Shown one piece after another: positions 60,791-64,000 of a stretch of DNA of 64,000 nt; positions within the stretch are counted from its first letter, which is position 1; each line of letters starts with the position of its first letter. The notes beneath the pieces were generated by a model. It was not told where the DNA came from and made no database searches. It was given only the letters and a program-made list of their open reading frames with translations. The position numbers and the translations under genes are program-made. Origin of the DNA: Trogon surrucura (Eukaryota; Chordata; Aves; Trogoniformes; Trogonidae); contig CM036621.1 of assembly GCA_020746105.1 (NCBI GenBank), forward strand, positions 54,656,264 to 54,720,263, written 5' to 3'.

Positions 60791-63700
60791 GTGCTGCAGA
60801 AATAAGAGAAGTTTGGGAAAAGCAGTTGAAGACGAGTTCAGAACAGCCAGAGAATTTGGGCAAAGTAATTTCTAATATGATAATTAATAAACGTCATACA
60901 AGGAATTATTTAAGTGCCAGAGCAAACACAAAATAATACTGTTGCCATGTGTGAGATGTTTGTTTCTGCTTTGCTCTCCCATAACCTTCACTGTTCAGGT
61001 AATTTAGCAAGCTGCAGCTTATGTAGGGCAGAATTCTTCACTGGTCATGACAGGCTGAATGTCTCAAGGAAATGCTGGTGTACGGGACATCTGAGCTACT
61101 GCTTGCTGTGGTAGAAAAAAATTGCGCTGGATAATTATTCTCGCTTTGCCAGGGTAAATTTACTGGAAGACTTTACAGCTTGTACAAGTGGATGTATGGG
61201 TCAAATCTATTTTTTACCAACAAGGGAACACATTTCCCTGAGCAGGCTGTGCTTGAATAGGCAGAAATTCAGTCATTTTGCAGTGACATCAGATGTGTGA
61301 TCTTTCGCCATTTTTAGCCCCAAAACACCAAGTTAGTGGAAAATTAGGGAAAAAAATTCCAGCCTGATGTCAGAAAACTAAAATGCCTTCAGAAAAAGGA
61401 TATGTCATCAGATGCTACTTTTACTTAATGCACTGCACTTGTGTAGGTCAACACTGACAGAGCAGTTAGCACCTCAAGCATTGGCAGTGTGAATGTTAGT
61501 GTGAATGTTTATTTGTACAGTTGGGGGTGGTACCAGATGAAGGGAAAAGCAAAGGAAAAAAGCAATGAGATTTGGTGTTCTGAGAGCTGCTGCGACTGCA
61601 GGGACATGGCATGGGGGGCTTTGGGGTTTGGGTTCACAGTTATGGAGCCAAGAAGGTGGATTCATAGCTGTGAAATAGAGACACATGCTGCCAAGTTTCT
61701 GGGCTGCAAGATGAAATTTTGATAGCAAAGAGTCAAACTAGAAGATAATAGTTGAGAATGCTGAAATTGTCTTAAGCTTCATCAGCTTTGTGTGTTGGCT
61801 AGCATTTGGTGAGTGAGAGTGTCAAAGAAGTGCAAAGAAAACAGGATTTGAAACTAGGACTGGCTTTTTTGTATGAACATGCGCAGGAGATATTGTCAAA
61901 GTCGTTACAGCTGTCTTCTGTAAGTAAGTAACTTTGCTGGAAGTGAAAAGGTGATCAGTAGTGTCTCTGCACCACAGCAGCTCTAAGTAGACAAACAGAC
62001 GACTTGACAAATTTTAATGGTGGCCTCCTGAGGAGGAGAGCTGAGAAAGCAAGTATTGGCATGAGCACACAGGCTCCCTCGGAAGGGCAAAAACCCAGGG
62101 TTAAAACACAGGGTTAGAGGGTAAAGGTTCATCTTGTCATCGCTGCTTTCTAACATGTAGCCACTTCCTGTTTCTTCTGAGAACAGTGAATAAGAAATGA
62201 ACTTGAATTTGAGCAAAGCTTCAAGGTTTTTATTGAATGGTAGATAACTAATAAACAAGATTATACGCTATCGGTATTTTCATGGAAAATAGACTCAGTT
62301 AAACACAGCAACATACTTTTGCCTTCTGGATAGATGCTAATTTAGCATTTGTAAAATGTAAGGCCCCAGCAGAGCTGAAACATCCTCCCAGCATCAGCCT
62401 AAGAGGGCTCTTGCTGGGCAGCCTTTCTCTCCAACCGAGCTGTCAGCACTGGCTCAGATACCATCGATGTTAAATCCAGCATGATGCTGCTGGGGCACGG
62501 TGCCAGTAAAAGGAGCTGAGATCAGGCTTTTAGAGCAGCAGTGTCATTGGTGCCAGCCTACAGTGATGCCTCTGTGGAAACGCAGAGCACTACTGCCGGA
62601 AATGGGACCAATAAATAGCGATGCAGGGAAACAAGTCAACGTTTCTTTGTACATTAGTGTGCTTTTCTGCCTCTGCACCGCAGACTTGTAGGATTAGCCT
62701 TGCAATGACACACGGGCCTCTGTCGTAATAGTGTTTGGATTCTGGTTGATCAGTAGACGTGGTGAAATTTGACAGTAAGATGCTCAGTTGCAACAGCAAT
62801 AGCTCTTAATGCTATACATATATATGTATATATATATATAGACTACATATTGGTACAATACAACTCAAAGAATCAATGGCCTAATGTAGCCATTTTGATG
62901 TGATAGGGTTTACCTTGAAATATTAATGCATAAACTATTTATTCTCCTCCAATCCATAGAAGCTACAAAGAATATTCTCTCTCTCCTTCCTGTACACCTT
63001 TGCAATAAGACAATTAATTTTATTTCTTTAACTTAAGTGAATTAGCAGATTCTCCATAACAGCTAGGAAATGCTTTCTCTCTTTCCTTGTTTTAGTTAAC
63101 AGTGATGTGGAATGGAATCACCTTTTTCTCTAGTTTTTCAGAAGGCATTTTCACATAGACTCCAGTAGTGAGACATCGTCTTCTCTTTATCTATAAAATA
63201 TGGGAAGAGAGTAAAATGAACAAATGACCACAGCAAAATCATTGACCAGCACATGTTAGAGGAAACTGATGGATGTTTTGCGTTTACTGAGAGGAAGATA
63301 TTCTAGACACCTTTCCCTGTCACCTCGCTTTGTAGAAGATCCATTTGAGGGTGAATCAGGAATCGCAGGGGCCATTTAGCCCTTTGCAGGTGCTCCTGCT
63401 GCAGTTTAGTGTTGGTTCAAAACTAGGAGTGTTCACACCAGACAGTTTCATTCAGCTTTTAGGGACAGGGTTGGATTGAAAAGTATGGGAGAGGGATACT
63501 GTTTGGTTTTAAGCTTTGGCATCAGGTTTATTCCTGACAGACTGTGAGTTCTCCAGACCCCCATGGAAAGAGGCAACTCAGGCTTACATTTCACTTACCT
63601 TTGTACAGATATTTCTAGCTGAGAAGTTAAAAATGCTGTAAGTTATAATTCCTCCCCATCACAGGAGGAAACCTCTTTAAATTTCTTTTGGACAGAGGTG

Positions 63701-64000
63701 AATGGTGAGAAAAGGAAAAATCAAATCCTGGGATTTTGTATGAATTGGCTGTGAAATCAGGGTACATGTGAAGACTATTGCCTTTGATCCCAGAAGCATC
63801 CAGGACTGCAACCTGATCTAAGCATCCAAACCTAAGCCAAGGGTCAGTGCAGCTGATGTAAGCAGACTGCTTTCTGGCACTCTGGTAACACAAAAGAGCC
63901 ATAAACAAATCTAAATGGCTGCTCCAGCAAGTTGGCTTATTTTGCATTATTGTAACAGCATTGTCCCAGTAAAAAGGAGCATCCCAGTGTGTTTGTTCCT
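60791..64000. other. intergenic, nothing recognised
   Basis: No recognisable exon. Contains the (TA)n tract at 62813-62840. The longest frame is 106 codons (63627-63947, minus), without resemblance to CTLA4. Confidence 0.6.
62813..62840. repeat. (TA)n microsatellite
   Basis: This is alternating t/a with two interruptions (tatacata, tatgtata). It is simple sequence, probably length-variable. Confidence 0.9.

Noticed and set aside
41000-64000. CTLA4 or CD28 exons expected next to ICOS
   Set aside because: I looked for MYPPPY, the YVKM/YMNM tails and an IgV-length minus exon and saw none. The neighbour is probably beyond the right edge.
1-64000. CRISPR arrays, tRNA or rRNA genes, bacterial operons
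   Set aside because: No spaced direct repeats, no tRNA A/B box cloverleaf or rRNA sequence noticed. The window is vertebrate nuclear DNA.

Overview
This window looks like avian nuclear DNA, most likely from a galliform or close relative. It is AT-leaning, gene-poor sequence with spliced genes. It carries several 5'-truncated CR1 LINE copies whose 3' ends finish in the bird-typical 'attctatg'/'attctgtga' octamer-like repeats. No bacterial, plasmid or phage organisation is present. Nearly all open frames of 60-150 codons are chance ORFs in non-coding DNA.

The one gene that can be assembled with confidence is ICOS, the inducible T-cell costimulator, on the minus strand. It has four coding exons: 40605-40662 (signal peptide), 33348-33686 (IgV domain), 31788-31900 (stalk and transmembrane) and 31097-31186 (cytoplasmic tail). 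The splice junctions keep frame, and the joined product is 199 residues, the same length I recall for human ICOS. It has three N-glycosylation sequons, a PPPY ligand-binding loop, a membrane-proximal cysteine, one transmembrane helix and a YMPM PI3K-binding motif. The residue aligned with the canonical B-strand Ig cysteine is phenylalanine (F42), and an extra cysteine (C122) follows the PPPY loop. The likely 3'UTR runs left to poly(A) hexamers near 28.83 kb.

Layout: 1-28.8 kb is intergenic DNA downstream of ICOS with a few repeats (an ancient L3/CR1 fragment, two CR1 copies, a perfect 77-bp tandem duplication, several hairpins). 28.8-40.7 kb is ICOS. 41.1-45.5 kb holds three plus-strand CR1 fragments. 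46.4-47.1 kb resembles a bird ERV-type LTR. 47.4-48.0 kb is a strong CpG island with a consensus splice donor on the plus strand. 52.6-52.8 kb is a candidate exon with a small Cys-rich ORF, suggesting a plus-strand transcript of unknown identity running away from ICOS. 53-64 kb holds no recognisable gene. In mammals the cluster order is CD28-CTLA4-ICOS in one orientation, so CTLA4 would be expected beyond the right edge; I found no CTLA4 or CD28 exon here.
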